Below, in pieces: positions 1-9,446 of a DNA stretch of 64,000 nucleotides. The translations under genes were made by a program, and so were the position numbers. The notes under the pieces were generated by a model that was not told the DNA's origin, ran no database searches, and was given only the letters and a program-made list of their open reading frames with translations. Positions within the stretch are counted from its first letter, which is position 1; every line of letters begins with the position of its first letter. The stretch comes from Rhodotorula mucilaginosa (Eukaryota > Basidiomycota > Microbotryomycetes > Sporidiobolales > Sporidiobolaceae), in NCBI GenBank assembly GCA_034406715.1, contig CP137878.1, positions 434,001-498,000 of the forward strand, in the 5' to 3' direction.

Positions 1-1790
1 AATGCGACCCGTGCGGCTCGTTTCTTTGATCGTAGTCGAGAGCCCGCGACGCTGCGAGTCTCTGACAAAGAACCAGAAGAGACAGACAGGGAACGCACAG
101 TTGTCCAATCCGATCCAAACCCGCCAGGCTGCTGACGTCCCACCCGGATGCAGCAGATCCCGCCACCGCGGCACCTGTCACAGCCGACGCCGAAGAAGAA
201 GAAGTCCCCTTCTGAGCCAAGTCGGTCGCGCGATAATACACGTCATAAACGTAGTCCGAATCGTCTTCTCCTTCTTCTCCCTCCTCTGACGAGTGTCCGG
301 GAGAGGGCGGGCGAGGTGCGGAAGAGGAGGAGGAGGGTGGCGGAAAGTCGCGCAATCGAGATGATGGCGGAGCGAGACGTAGTTCGGCTTGATGTGAGGG
401 TGTTGCGTGGTCTTGAACTGAAACATGACAAATCGTTGAATGTGAGCCGCTATGTCCCATCCGTAAATGTCGGAGTTTCCCGAAGCGCAGATCGGGGGAT
501 GGACAGACAGAGGCGAGCTGGAAAGACGACTCACGCGTCAAGTATTCATCCAGCAGGGCCCCGAACTGATCCATAGCAGCATTCTGCCCCGCGTCTGTGA
601 TCCGCGCCACTGACGGTCGGCGAGCAGGACCATTGACCTCGGTCGTCGCCGGTCCGCCTTCCGCGACGGCTTCGTAGATCTTGAGACCCGCCTCGTCCCG
701 CCGGCCGGGAGACACCCCTTTCGAGTTGCTGTTTGCTGCCAAAGTTCTCGAATCCACGACGCGAGGCGGTCTCAACCCTCGCCGGATCTCGTCGTCTTCG
801 CGAGCGCGCTCACGCCGGGCGAGTTCGGCCGCCTCGGCTTGAGCGGAGAAGAAGGCGCGACGTTGCTCGACGACGCGGTAGCGGAGTCGGCTCTTTTCGG
901 CGTGGATGGCCGTCAGGCGGGGTGAAGGTCCACTGGCGGCGGCGCTCGAACCAGGAATTGTTGGGACAGCAGTGGGGGATGCGGCATGCAGGTCCTCCAA
1001 GGACGTCGAGGCGGAGGAGGCGGCCGAGATGGCGGCCGCTCGAGCGGCGCGCAACGCCGATGGGAGTTTGCGTCGCGAGGGCGAGGCAGTCGCGGACGGG
1101 GACGCAGTGGGAGAGGCAGCGATACCGACATCTGTCGTCGATGCTGCTGCTGGCGGGGTCGCCGGTCTTCGGAGGGCATTGTCATGGGAGCTCGAGGCAA
1201 AAGTCCTGCGAGCGGGAGAGGAGGAGGCAGAGGCGTTCGCTGCGGCAGCCAAACTGGCACTCCTCAACGACGATGACGATGCGGATCTCGCCAATCCTGG
1301 TGGCGGATGGGCCAGGAATGATTGTATGCGATCCTGTTGCGCAGGTAAAAGATGAGGAATCAGTGCGGGATCCGGGCCGAGCCACTGAAAGAACGGACCC
1401 TGAGGCTGCGAGTCTTTGTCGGAGTCGAGAAGGAATCGAGCGGAACTGTCTCGGCAAACTTGAATACTCCTGTGCAGGTCGGGTTAAGTTAGCCCTCGGC
1501 AGATTCGGTCTTAACGCGGTTACACTCACCTCGATTCGAGTCAGACGGTTCCGTCGCGGCGGGAGCGGCGGAGGAGGGTTTCCTGCGCTTTGAGCGGGGT
1601 TGTTCGAGCTGTTCGATGACTGCGTTCTCATCTCAGACGACGGTGAGCCTCGCGCGCTGCCCCTGTCGAGTCCTCGGTGTGTTGGTGTAGACTGACCGAG
1701 AGCGTCGAGGGGAGTCGGCTGCTGAGTCCGTTTCCGCTTGATGCGCAAGATGGAGAGCTGCGGCGGCGCTTCTCCCGTTGACGAGGCCAT
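1..1790 (-). CDS. IWR1: Iwr1-like RNA polymerase II nuclear import factor (3' end outside window)
   Basis: Starts at 1790 (minus). The N-terminus MASSTGEAPPQLSILRIKRK is followed by PLDAL, then, across a GT-AG intron, VIEQLEQPRSKRRKP. A later exon has FKFAETVPLDSF. The C-terminal part carries DSDYVYDVYYRATD after an acidic EEGEEGEDD stretch, around 200-300. The ILRIKRKR start plus the acidic DYVYDVYYR signature is diagnostic of Iwr1/SLC7A6OS, which binds assembled RNA polymerase II and carries it into the nucleus through an N-terminal bipartite NLS. There are at least four introns, and a donor near 536 follows LDEYL. The usual acidic C-terminal block is not seen and no convincing stop lies inside the window, so the gene probably runs off the left edge. 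The middle is Ala/Ser-rich and longer than in yeast. Confidence 0.8.
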
Positions 1791-2007
1791 TGCTCTTTGC
1801 TATACCGGGCCCTTTACAGTTCCAGGCCTCGTGTCGGGTTCAGTCGACGAGGCGTTCTACTTGCACCGCCTCCTCGAGCCTCACTCTCTCGTCCTCCCCC
1901 TCGCTCATTCCACAACACGCTGCTGAAAAGACTAAAGGTGCTCAAGTCTATCCAGACCAGGCGTATTGGGCGAACGGCTGCAGGGGCGCGAGAGGGAACA
2001 GCGCGCC

Positions 2008-4000
2008 ATGGCCTCGGCTGCCGTCATCTCTACTTCTCATCCGCTCACCGCCGAGTCGAGTCGCTCAGCACAGCGAGCCATGGACCAAGACGACGACAAC
2101 GACTTGCTGGCTATTCGGATCATTGCACCCGGTGACGCTACAGACCTCGAGCGAGACTACACAGACGACCTAGAGGACCTCGTCGCGTGCGTTCACTCAA
2201 CTCGCTCAGTCCCCTCCTCTTGGCCTCTGTTCGCACCCTGCCAACAGCCGCAACGGGACAAACAGCCTCTCGGTTGCGCAGCATCTAGGTCCGAAACGCT
2301 CTCGCCTCCCGAGGCTGCATCTCCAGCCGCCCTCTTCCTCTTCCTCCGCAACGGGCGTTCCAAAATCGCCTTCGCTGTACGCCTCGCCTCGCATACCTCT
2401 CCACCGCTCAGTCTCCGTCTCTGCCAACCAGCAGCAAGGATGGGAAACTCTGCAAGACGGAACTGCACAGCCCGTCTCGAGCGAGCCGCTGTCAGTCCAA
2501 GAAACCGCCGCGGATGCTGACGTCTTGTTGCCACGACCGAGCCGAGCTTTGGAGGCAGCTCAACGCCGCGTCATGTCGGAGCGTTCGACTCGCATACCCG
2601 AGAAACGCAAGACCGCGACGGCCGAGCAGCGGAGCGTGTCTCAACCACCTGCTGCACGTGTGCGACCGCCAGCGGCCCGGGACAACTCGAGCCAGATCCC
2701 GCCGACCTCGTCCTCCTCTCGACCACGTCTCGTAACCGCCACCGATCTTCCGAGCAGGTTGCCCACTCCGCGCCGGCGGGTGCCGAGTCAGGGTCCAACC
2801 AGATCATTCTCTGCTCGCACCGGCACGAGGGAGGATCCCGCCAAGCACGTTGTGACCCCTACAGAGTTGGAGCTTGAAGAGATCGTGCGTCCTCAGACTG
2901 CCGCAGCAAACCGCGCGACGAGCACGGCTTCTTCGAGTGGCCGCGATCGTCCTTTCAAGGGGGAAGACCCCGCAATCGCCGCCGCCGCCGCTGCCGCCGC
3001 CGCAGCTCGTCGCCTTCCACCACGCCCAGCAACTACGCGAATGAGCACTTCGCGAAGAACCGTCTCGACCTCGCGCATGCGGACAAAATCTGCGCCCTGG
3101 CCGACAACCCGCGGCGACGGCGGCGGCGAGCGCAACGAGCCTTTGCCGCCTTGGTTTGACGATTCGGGACCGCGCATCTACCGTTCGAGCGAGGGCGAAT
3201 TGACATTCGCAGGAGCAGACTCCGGTCCTTCTCCTTCTTCTTCTGCCGCTGTGTCGCTCACGAGTTCACTCCCGCTTCGTCATCATCGCCCGCAAGATCG
3301 CGTCGTGCCTGCCGTCGCCAAACGCATCGAAGCTGAGAGGCTCAAACAACTGCAAGCTGACGACCCGGGGCTAGGGCATGCGTGGCTGGTTAGTGAGTGG
3401 GGAGTTACGGGGGATCCGAGGAGGGCAGTCTCTGTCCCGATGAAGAGCTTCAAGCTGGCGGAGCATGTCGATCATTCGAAACAGCAGCGGGAATCGTCGT
3501 CGATAACCGCTGTCGATGCCGACATCGCCGTGCCTCCAGAGCTTTCGTTGCGCGGCGCCGACTACTCGAACTCCGAACCGACGGAGGCGGTCGCGACGCA
3601 GCCTGATCCTCCAGAACCTCCTGACGGCGACCGCTTCGATGTAGCGAGTGAAGAGCGCACCACTACCACGTCGTCGTCGTCGTCTCCTCCGCCTCGGCAT
3701 CCGAGCGAGGCGCCCAACTCAAGATCTCGCGCCACTCTTGTTGAGCACGAACAATCCCGCCACGGCGACGACGAGCAAGTCATTTCAGCTGCACGCGCAG
3801 CTAGCGATCATCATCAAACTGTTCGTTCGCAAATAGGACGACTCGGTCGCGGGTCGTCGCCTAATCCCGGTTCCGTTGCCGCTGTCGGGCGTGCCGATCC
3901 CCGGCACAGCTGCAGCAGCGTGGTGAACGGTGCGGACGAGGAAGCACGTATATCCGATCTAAAGAGTCCGGGTTGTTGTGCCTCGTGTGTAATTTCTTGA
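2008..4000 (+). CDS. Unrecognised disordered protein ending in a CaaX prenylation box
   Basis: Two exons, 2008-2186 and 2248-4000, joined by a 61-nt GT-AG intron, give 643 residues. I do not recognise a family. The first 60 residues are acidic and look ordered (DLLAIRIIAPGDATDLERD). The rest is Ser/Pro/Arg-rich and mostly low complexity, with an Ala run near 2974-3005. A short ordered block near 3310-3470 contains RIEAERLKQLQADDPGLGHA and WLVSEWGV. The protein ends GCCASCVIS, so its last four residues CVIS fit a CaaX farnesylation box, with three nearby cysteines that could be palmitoylated. This suggests a lipidated membrane-associated or regulatory protein. The start at 2008 is the first ATG in frame; it lies divergent from the IWR1 gene, 217 bp away. 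Confidence 0.7.
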
Positions 4001-5058
4001 AAGTTGCCACATGCGCACGTCCTTCGAAGTGCCTTGGTTTCCTTCACCTTCAGCTAGCTCGATCCGAATGGACGGTCCTTTTCGAGAGAAGTCATGAGAT
4101 GCATGTTGATGGTGATCGAAGCGCGATTACTGCTTCCCTGAACCGGGAACGGCAACCTGCATACGCTGGTAAGCTTATACTGTATGTACGGAACTCCGGC
4201 GCCGGCGGAGCTAACTGGTTACAACTAAAGTGCGCTCTCCAGCGCTCTCTCTCGGATCGACACCTTTAGATCTGAAAGTGGCAGTGGGGTCAAAGGCAGG
4301 CAGCAACGGTATTCCAGAACAAAAGACTGAAAGCTGCTCCGGCGCGTATGTATGCACGACGCGATTATTGTACTGATCTTCGCCACTGCGCACGTCGCGT
4401 CGTCGCGTTCATTTGAACGCTAGCGTAGAGCAGCGCCCGCGCCCTCAAATTATCAAATATATTAATACGATGTTTGCGCAACCCTGGACGCGCATTGTAC
4501 AGATCGGATCTGGATGTGCAGCAGCGACCGCGCGCACTCGGCAAATTAAACAGCAGACGAACGTGCCGGCGTCGAGGCCGCTGGCCTCGCGAACATGCGT
4601 CTATATTCATACGCACCCGGTCATTACAGTACTAGTATGGATTGATTTGGCCGGGAAGCGGTTCCGGATGTGCCTTGCAAGCAAACCGAGTGCTGCACAG
4701 GGCGGCGCGCGGTTTGTTCACGTCGAGGAAACGCGTCGAGCGCGTCCGGCAAGCGGCGAGTTTGGCCGAGCTGGAATTCCGTCCTCGCGCGATCGAGCTC
4801 TTGCTCTTTCCTCTTCGGCGTTTCTTGACCTTCTCAACCCCAGATTGCCGCCATGTTGCGCCATGTCTTGCTTGATCGCTCCGCCCTGCCGCGATTCCGA
4901 CCGCATGTTTGCCTGCCTTGCCTGTATTTCGAGACCCTTGAGCACTGGATCGGATCCGACGCGCGATATGAAGTTGCCCACCGACCCTCGTGGGATCTGC
5001 TCCTTGCTTCCTTCACGACACCCTCCCCTCCTCCTCCTCCACCCAACGCCTCTTCAAG
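4001..5058. promoter_or_regulatory. Intergenic region upstream of the secreted-protein gene
   Basis: About 1 kb with no convincing gene. Open frames here lack homology and splice logic. The stretch around 4430-4630 is noticeably more A/T-rich than the flanking genes. It holds a 16-nt inverted repeat at 4405-4420 (7-nt arms GCGTTCA and TGAACGC around TT). The last 60 bases before 5059 form a C/T-rich tract typical of strong fungal promoters or 5' UTRs. It probably carries the 3' UTR of the CaaX gene and the promoter of the next gene. Confidence 0.45.
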
Positions 5059-6235
5059 ATGCTCGGACTCAAGTCGCTCGTTGCTGTCGCCTCTGCCGTC
5101 GTCCTCTTCGCGCAGGCCTCTGCCGCCGCCTCCGTTCCGGGTAAGTTGCGACGTCCTGCCTGCCATCTCGAAAAAGAAAACACCAGCTCATCTCGTCTGT
5201 ATTCCGTGACTTTGCGCGTCAACAGAGCTCGGTGTTAGCAAGCGTGGCGTGTCCAACACTGCCAACGCTGTCGCTCGCCGCAACGCCGTCAAGGCCGCCC
5301 TCGCCCGCCGTCGCGAGGAGCGCGTCAAGCGTGGTCGCGCCACCTGGGGCCAGCGTGTCGCCCCGGCCGCCGCTGCTGCCCCCGCCGCCGCTGCTGCCCC
5401 CGCTGCCGCTGCTCCGGCTGTTGCCAACGCTGCCCCGGTCTCGGCGGTCGCCTCCTCCGGCGCCTTCGACTCGTCGGTCCTCACTTCCGGATCGGCGACC
5501 CTCGCCGCTGCCAACATCCGTTGCGGTAGCGGTAGGTCTTCTTTTCCCTCCACTTGTCCCCCTTTCGAGTAGAGCGTTCAACTGACTGACCCCTCTCCTC
5601 CGCGCCAACAGCCTTCGTCTGCAATGCTCGCACTACCCCTCCCGCCAACGCCGCCGCCGTTTGCTTGACTGGTCGCTGCGCATTCTCGTGCAACACTGGC
5701 TACGGCCCGAGCAGTGACGGCTCGTCGTGCGTTGCCTCGGCCGGCTTCTGCGGTGGCAACGCTTGCGTCCAGCCGGAGAACGGTTACACCACCTGCTCGG
5801 CCGACGGCTCGACCTGCGTTCCGGGTTGCAACACTGGCTACAGCGGCGTCACCAGCAGCTCGGGCGTCTTCCGTTGCGTCAACCCCAACACCGACGCGAC
5901 CTACTGCGGTTCGGCGGGTGTCGTCTGCCCGGCGTCGTGTGAGTTTGGCCGTCCCCACAGGACACTTTTGGGGAATTTCAAAAGACTGACTATTGGACCC
6001 TGCCTTTGTCCATCAGACAACGGCCTCGGCGAGCCCACCTGCTCGTTCGGTCTCTGCCGTCTCGCCTGCCCGGCTGGCTCCTTCCAGCGGGCCGCTCAGT
6101 CGACCACCAACCCGTTGTACTGGTACGTTGCGCTCGACCTCGCACGGTCGTCGCCGAGTCCTCCGTGCCGAGACTGACTCTCAACCTCTCTCGTTCTACA
6201 GCTACAACGGTGAGGGTTCGCTCGTCCAGAACTAA
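5059..6235 (+). CDS. Secreted cysteine-rich protein with dibasic pro-region
   Basis: Five exons separated by four short GT-AG introns give a protein of about 280 residues. Residues 1-22 are a clear signal peptide (hydrophobic LVAVASAVVLFAQASA). Next comes a basic segment with several Kex2-type sites (SKR, ARR, ARRR, VKR), then an Ala/Pro linker, then a C-terminal domain of about 180 residues very rich in cysteine. That domain contains the repeated element SCNTGYGP / GCNTGYSG and CSADGSTC, reminiscent of EGF-like or cysteine-knot repeats in fungal cell-surface proteins. The C-terminus is YNGEGSLVQN. There is no GPI signal, so it is probably released or wall-associated. Codon use is strongly biased to C at third positions, suggesting high expression. 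The function is unknown. Confidence 0.75.
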
Positions 6236-7213
6236 GCGCGTCGAGCGTCGAGTTCTTGGGTTTGATCGCATCACTTTCGGCACGAGGAGCCATGTACCAT
6301 CATCATCGTCATCTTCCGCATCAGTCGCGCGACCTTTCGTTGTTCTACACACACACACTCTCTCTCTCTACAAACTACGTTCCCTTCCGTATACCCCCCT
6401 AAACGTCCCTCGCTTCACACTTTCTCCTTTACATCTTCTTATATCGTCGGACGCCAAGGCGCGCGTCGGCAGCCCTCTATAGAGCCCGCAGCCTATACCA
6501 CACTATTCTTATTTATGGGGCAATGGAGCGAGCGCACGCTGTACAAAACGGGATCTCTTGGGGACTTGACCGATGCGAGAGAGGCAGAGAGATTGCGCGC
6601 AAGAGAGGAAGCAGTGCTCGGGTCAATCTCTCTACTTCGAGCAAGATCGGTCCTGGTGCGAGGTCCACGCGTGGGTGCATCGCGGACCTAGTCTGTGTTT
6701 ATACGCGAACGTAAAGAGAGACCATCTTCATGTGCGGCAGCCACCGGAAGAGGAGAGAAACGGCGTTGAAAAGCTCGAAGAGGAGGAGGTGGCGAACAAG
6801 TTTGCTGCGTTCTGGGGCAGAAGCTCTACTAAAGCGCTAGCGGAGAGCTGTGTCGGTTCCATTGTCACCAAACAGCACCCAAAATGCTTCACCATGAGTA
6901 CTGTGCGAGAGGAGAGAGGAGCACAAAGTTTTCACGGTGACTTTGGCGCGGCGGTGCTCGAGGCCAACTCGTCGCCCGGTCTGATCACTGCCGCAGCGCT
7001 CCGTACGAAGCTCGCTCGCTTGCCTGCATCAGTCGAATCCAGCAGTGAGTCCACGCTCCTAGCCTATGCCGCCCCGAGCCGCAGCGGGCTGTCTGCGATC
7101 CAGTTTGAGCCCGTCGGCGACCTCGTCCTCGAGACGCGTATCGCACCTCGGCAGCCCAAGCCAACCCAGGGCGCAGTGTGCTGACCTAGGAAGGTACCGC
7201 CTGCGTACAGATC
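6236..7213. other. Intergenic region with a short CA/CT microsatellite
   Basis: 3' UTR of the cysteine-rich gene followed by the promoter of the eIF3i gene. A (CA)n(CT)n tract lies at about 6346-6370. Open frames in 6523-7184 are not supported by codon bias or homology. I see no RNA gene. Confidence 0.4.
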
Positions 7214-8871
7214 ATGCGTCCCATCATGCTGTCCGGGCACGAGCGTGCCCTGACCCGTGAGTGCACCGCTTTCTCATCGTTCCCTTTCTCGCCTCCTCTA
7301 GCCCTGGAACCCGAACGCTGATCACTGAGCGCGCCGTGCCACCAATAGAGATCAAGTACAACGCCGAGGGCGATCTGCTCTTCTCCTGCTCCAAGGACCA
7401 TGTCATCAACGCCTGGTACTCGCACAACGGCGAGCGACTCGGAACCTACGACGGGCACAACGGTACCGTCTGGACCGTCGATGTCGACTGTACGTCCTCT
7501 CCAGTACGCGGTGTACTAAACCATTGATTGCTGACTGTGACTGCACACCTGACGCTCAGCCACTTCGACCCTCCTCGTCTCGGGTTCGGCCGACAACATG
7601 CTCAAGCTGTGGAACGTCCGGACAGGAGAGTGCCTCTACACGTGGGAGTTTCCGACAGCGGTCAAGCGCGTGGCATGGAGCGAGGACGACTCGAAGATCT
7701 TGGCCGTCACGGAGAAGCGGATGGGCTACCCGGGAGGAGTCGCCGTCTTTGCCATCAACCGGGAAGACCCGAAGCAGCGTACGTCTTCTCCCTCCGTCCC
7801 GCCAAACCCGGGATCTGTCGCTGACTGCTGCTCCTCTTGCGCGCACTGCACACAGAGTCGAAGGAGCCGCTGTTCACGATCAAGCCGATGGGGTCAAAGG
7901 CAACGGTCGCCGCGTGGTGCGGGCTCGACGAGTTTATCGTGACTGCGCACGAGGATGGTACTCTGAACCTGTGGGACACCGTGCGTTGTTCGGCCACTTG
8001 CAACCGGGAGGACAGGAGCTGACGCGCCGGCGTTCGAGCATGCAGGAGGAGGGTCTGCTGTTTTTCGACAAGGAGGAGCGGGGTCACCAGGGAGTCATCA
8101 CCGACTTGCAGATGTCTCCGGACGGTACCTACTTCATCACTTCGTCCAAGGACAAGTCGGCCAAGGTATGTGCTCGTGGTCTAGTTCAGTTATCGCGCTG
8201 TGGCACTGACGCCTTCTTTGCTTCTTCCAGATCTGGTCGGTCGGCCCGCACAAGAACGCGCACGGAGACGAGGAGTACTTGACGCACATCAAGACATACG
8301 CCGGCGAGCCGCCTCTGAACAGCGCGGCGATCGTTCCGGGCAAGCCTTACGTGCGTTTTACCCCATCGAGCTCGCCACTTCAAGTCTCCACGCTGACAAT
8401 GCTCCTCCTCCGGTGTTCCAACAGGTCGTCATGGGCGGTGGACAGGAAGCGATGAACGTGACGACGACTGGCGCACGGCACGGCCACTTTGAAGTGCGGT
8501 TCTTCCACCGGATCTTTGAGGAGGAGGTCGCGCGCGTCAAGGGTGGATTCGGACCGTGCAACACGATCGCGGTGCACCCGCAGGGCAAGGGTTACTCGAT
8601 CGGAGGTGAAGACGGATGTGAGTCGATTCATACACGCCCACACGTAGTCACGCAGAATGAAGCGCGACGACCGACTGAAGCTGACTCGTGGCCGGTGCCT
8701 TGTCTTGGTTGCGCAGACGTCCGAGTGCACGAGTTCGACCCGTCCTGGTACACTGCTGTAAGCTTTTCCCGTCGAACCTTTCCTCTCTCTCTTTCTCGAG
8801 TTGTAGTTTGGCTGACTCTTGACATCTCTCGACAGAAACCGTACGGTGCGCTGGAGCCGGAAGAGGACTAG
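7214..8871 (+). CDS. TIF34: Eukaryotic translation initiation factor 3 subunit I (WD40)
   Basis: Starts [20 protein letters not shown], the canonical eIF3i N-terminus, with an intron after the Thr codon. Eight short introns were placed by frame continuity. WD repeats are plain: [62 protein letters not shown], and a last blade ending [19 protein letters not shown]. The length of about 345 residues matches yeast Tif34 (347). eIF3i is a seven-bladed propeller that binds eIF3b and eIF3g in the cytoplasmic eIF3 complex and supports scanning. The C-terminus is [11 protein letters not shown]. No abnormal features were seen. Confidence 0.95.
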
Positions 8872-9446
8872 ATCTGTGTAAGAACGCATTCTTGTTTTGT
8901 ACGAACTCTCACTGCGTCCCTGCGCTCCACACGGGAGCCATCGAGCGATTGATTGGATGGTCTTCCGGATGGATCTGCCGCTTCGTGCGAGCCGTGCTAG
9001 CTGTGCGGGTGGAAAGAGAGAGAGAGACGAGGTCGTCCAGGAGAGAATCAAATACCACGCCAGCTGGAAAACTTTCCGCGCCTTGTTGTTGTATTCATGG
9101 CGTCTTTTTGAGCAGTCTAGTCGAGCTCGTGTGCCGCCAATACCCATGTCGATAGCGTTGCCGAATCCTGGTGAGCGGATTCGACACCGAGAGAGAGGTG
9201 TTGGCCGACTCTTTTGTCTGAACACCCTTTCACCGAGGGTTCGATTCGCGGACGCCTGAGCTGCCTGCTTCGGCGCAGTGAGAATATAGATAGGACCGCG
9301 CCTAGCAACCTCGCACCTCGCGTGTGTCTGGCCGAGAATCGCCGCGCCTTTGAACCGGAACCGAGGTTGTCGATCCGGCCGATTCTCGCTCGCTCCAGCT
9401 GTACAGCGTCCAGACACTCGCGGGATCCCTCGGAAGTTGATCCAGG
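8872..9446. promoter_or_regulatory. Intergenic region between TIF34 and PKC1
   Basis: Holds the 3' UTR of TIF34 and the promoter and 5' UTR of PKC1. No additional gene, tRNA or repeat was recognised. Confidence 0.4.

Noticed and set aside
4413-5144. 243-codon open frame upstream of the secreted protein
   Set aside because: No biased codon use, overlaps the start of a well-supported gene in another frame, and no recognisable domain.
9170-9260. tRNA-like GGTTCGATTC near 9237
   Set aside because: The bases flanking the loop do not pair into a T stem and no cloverleaf can be drawn.
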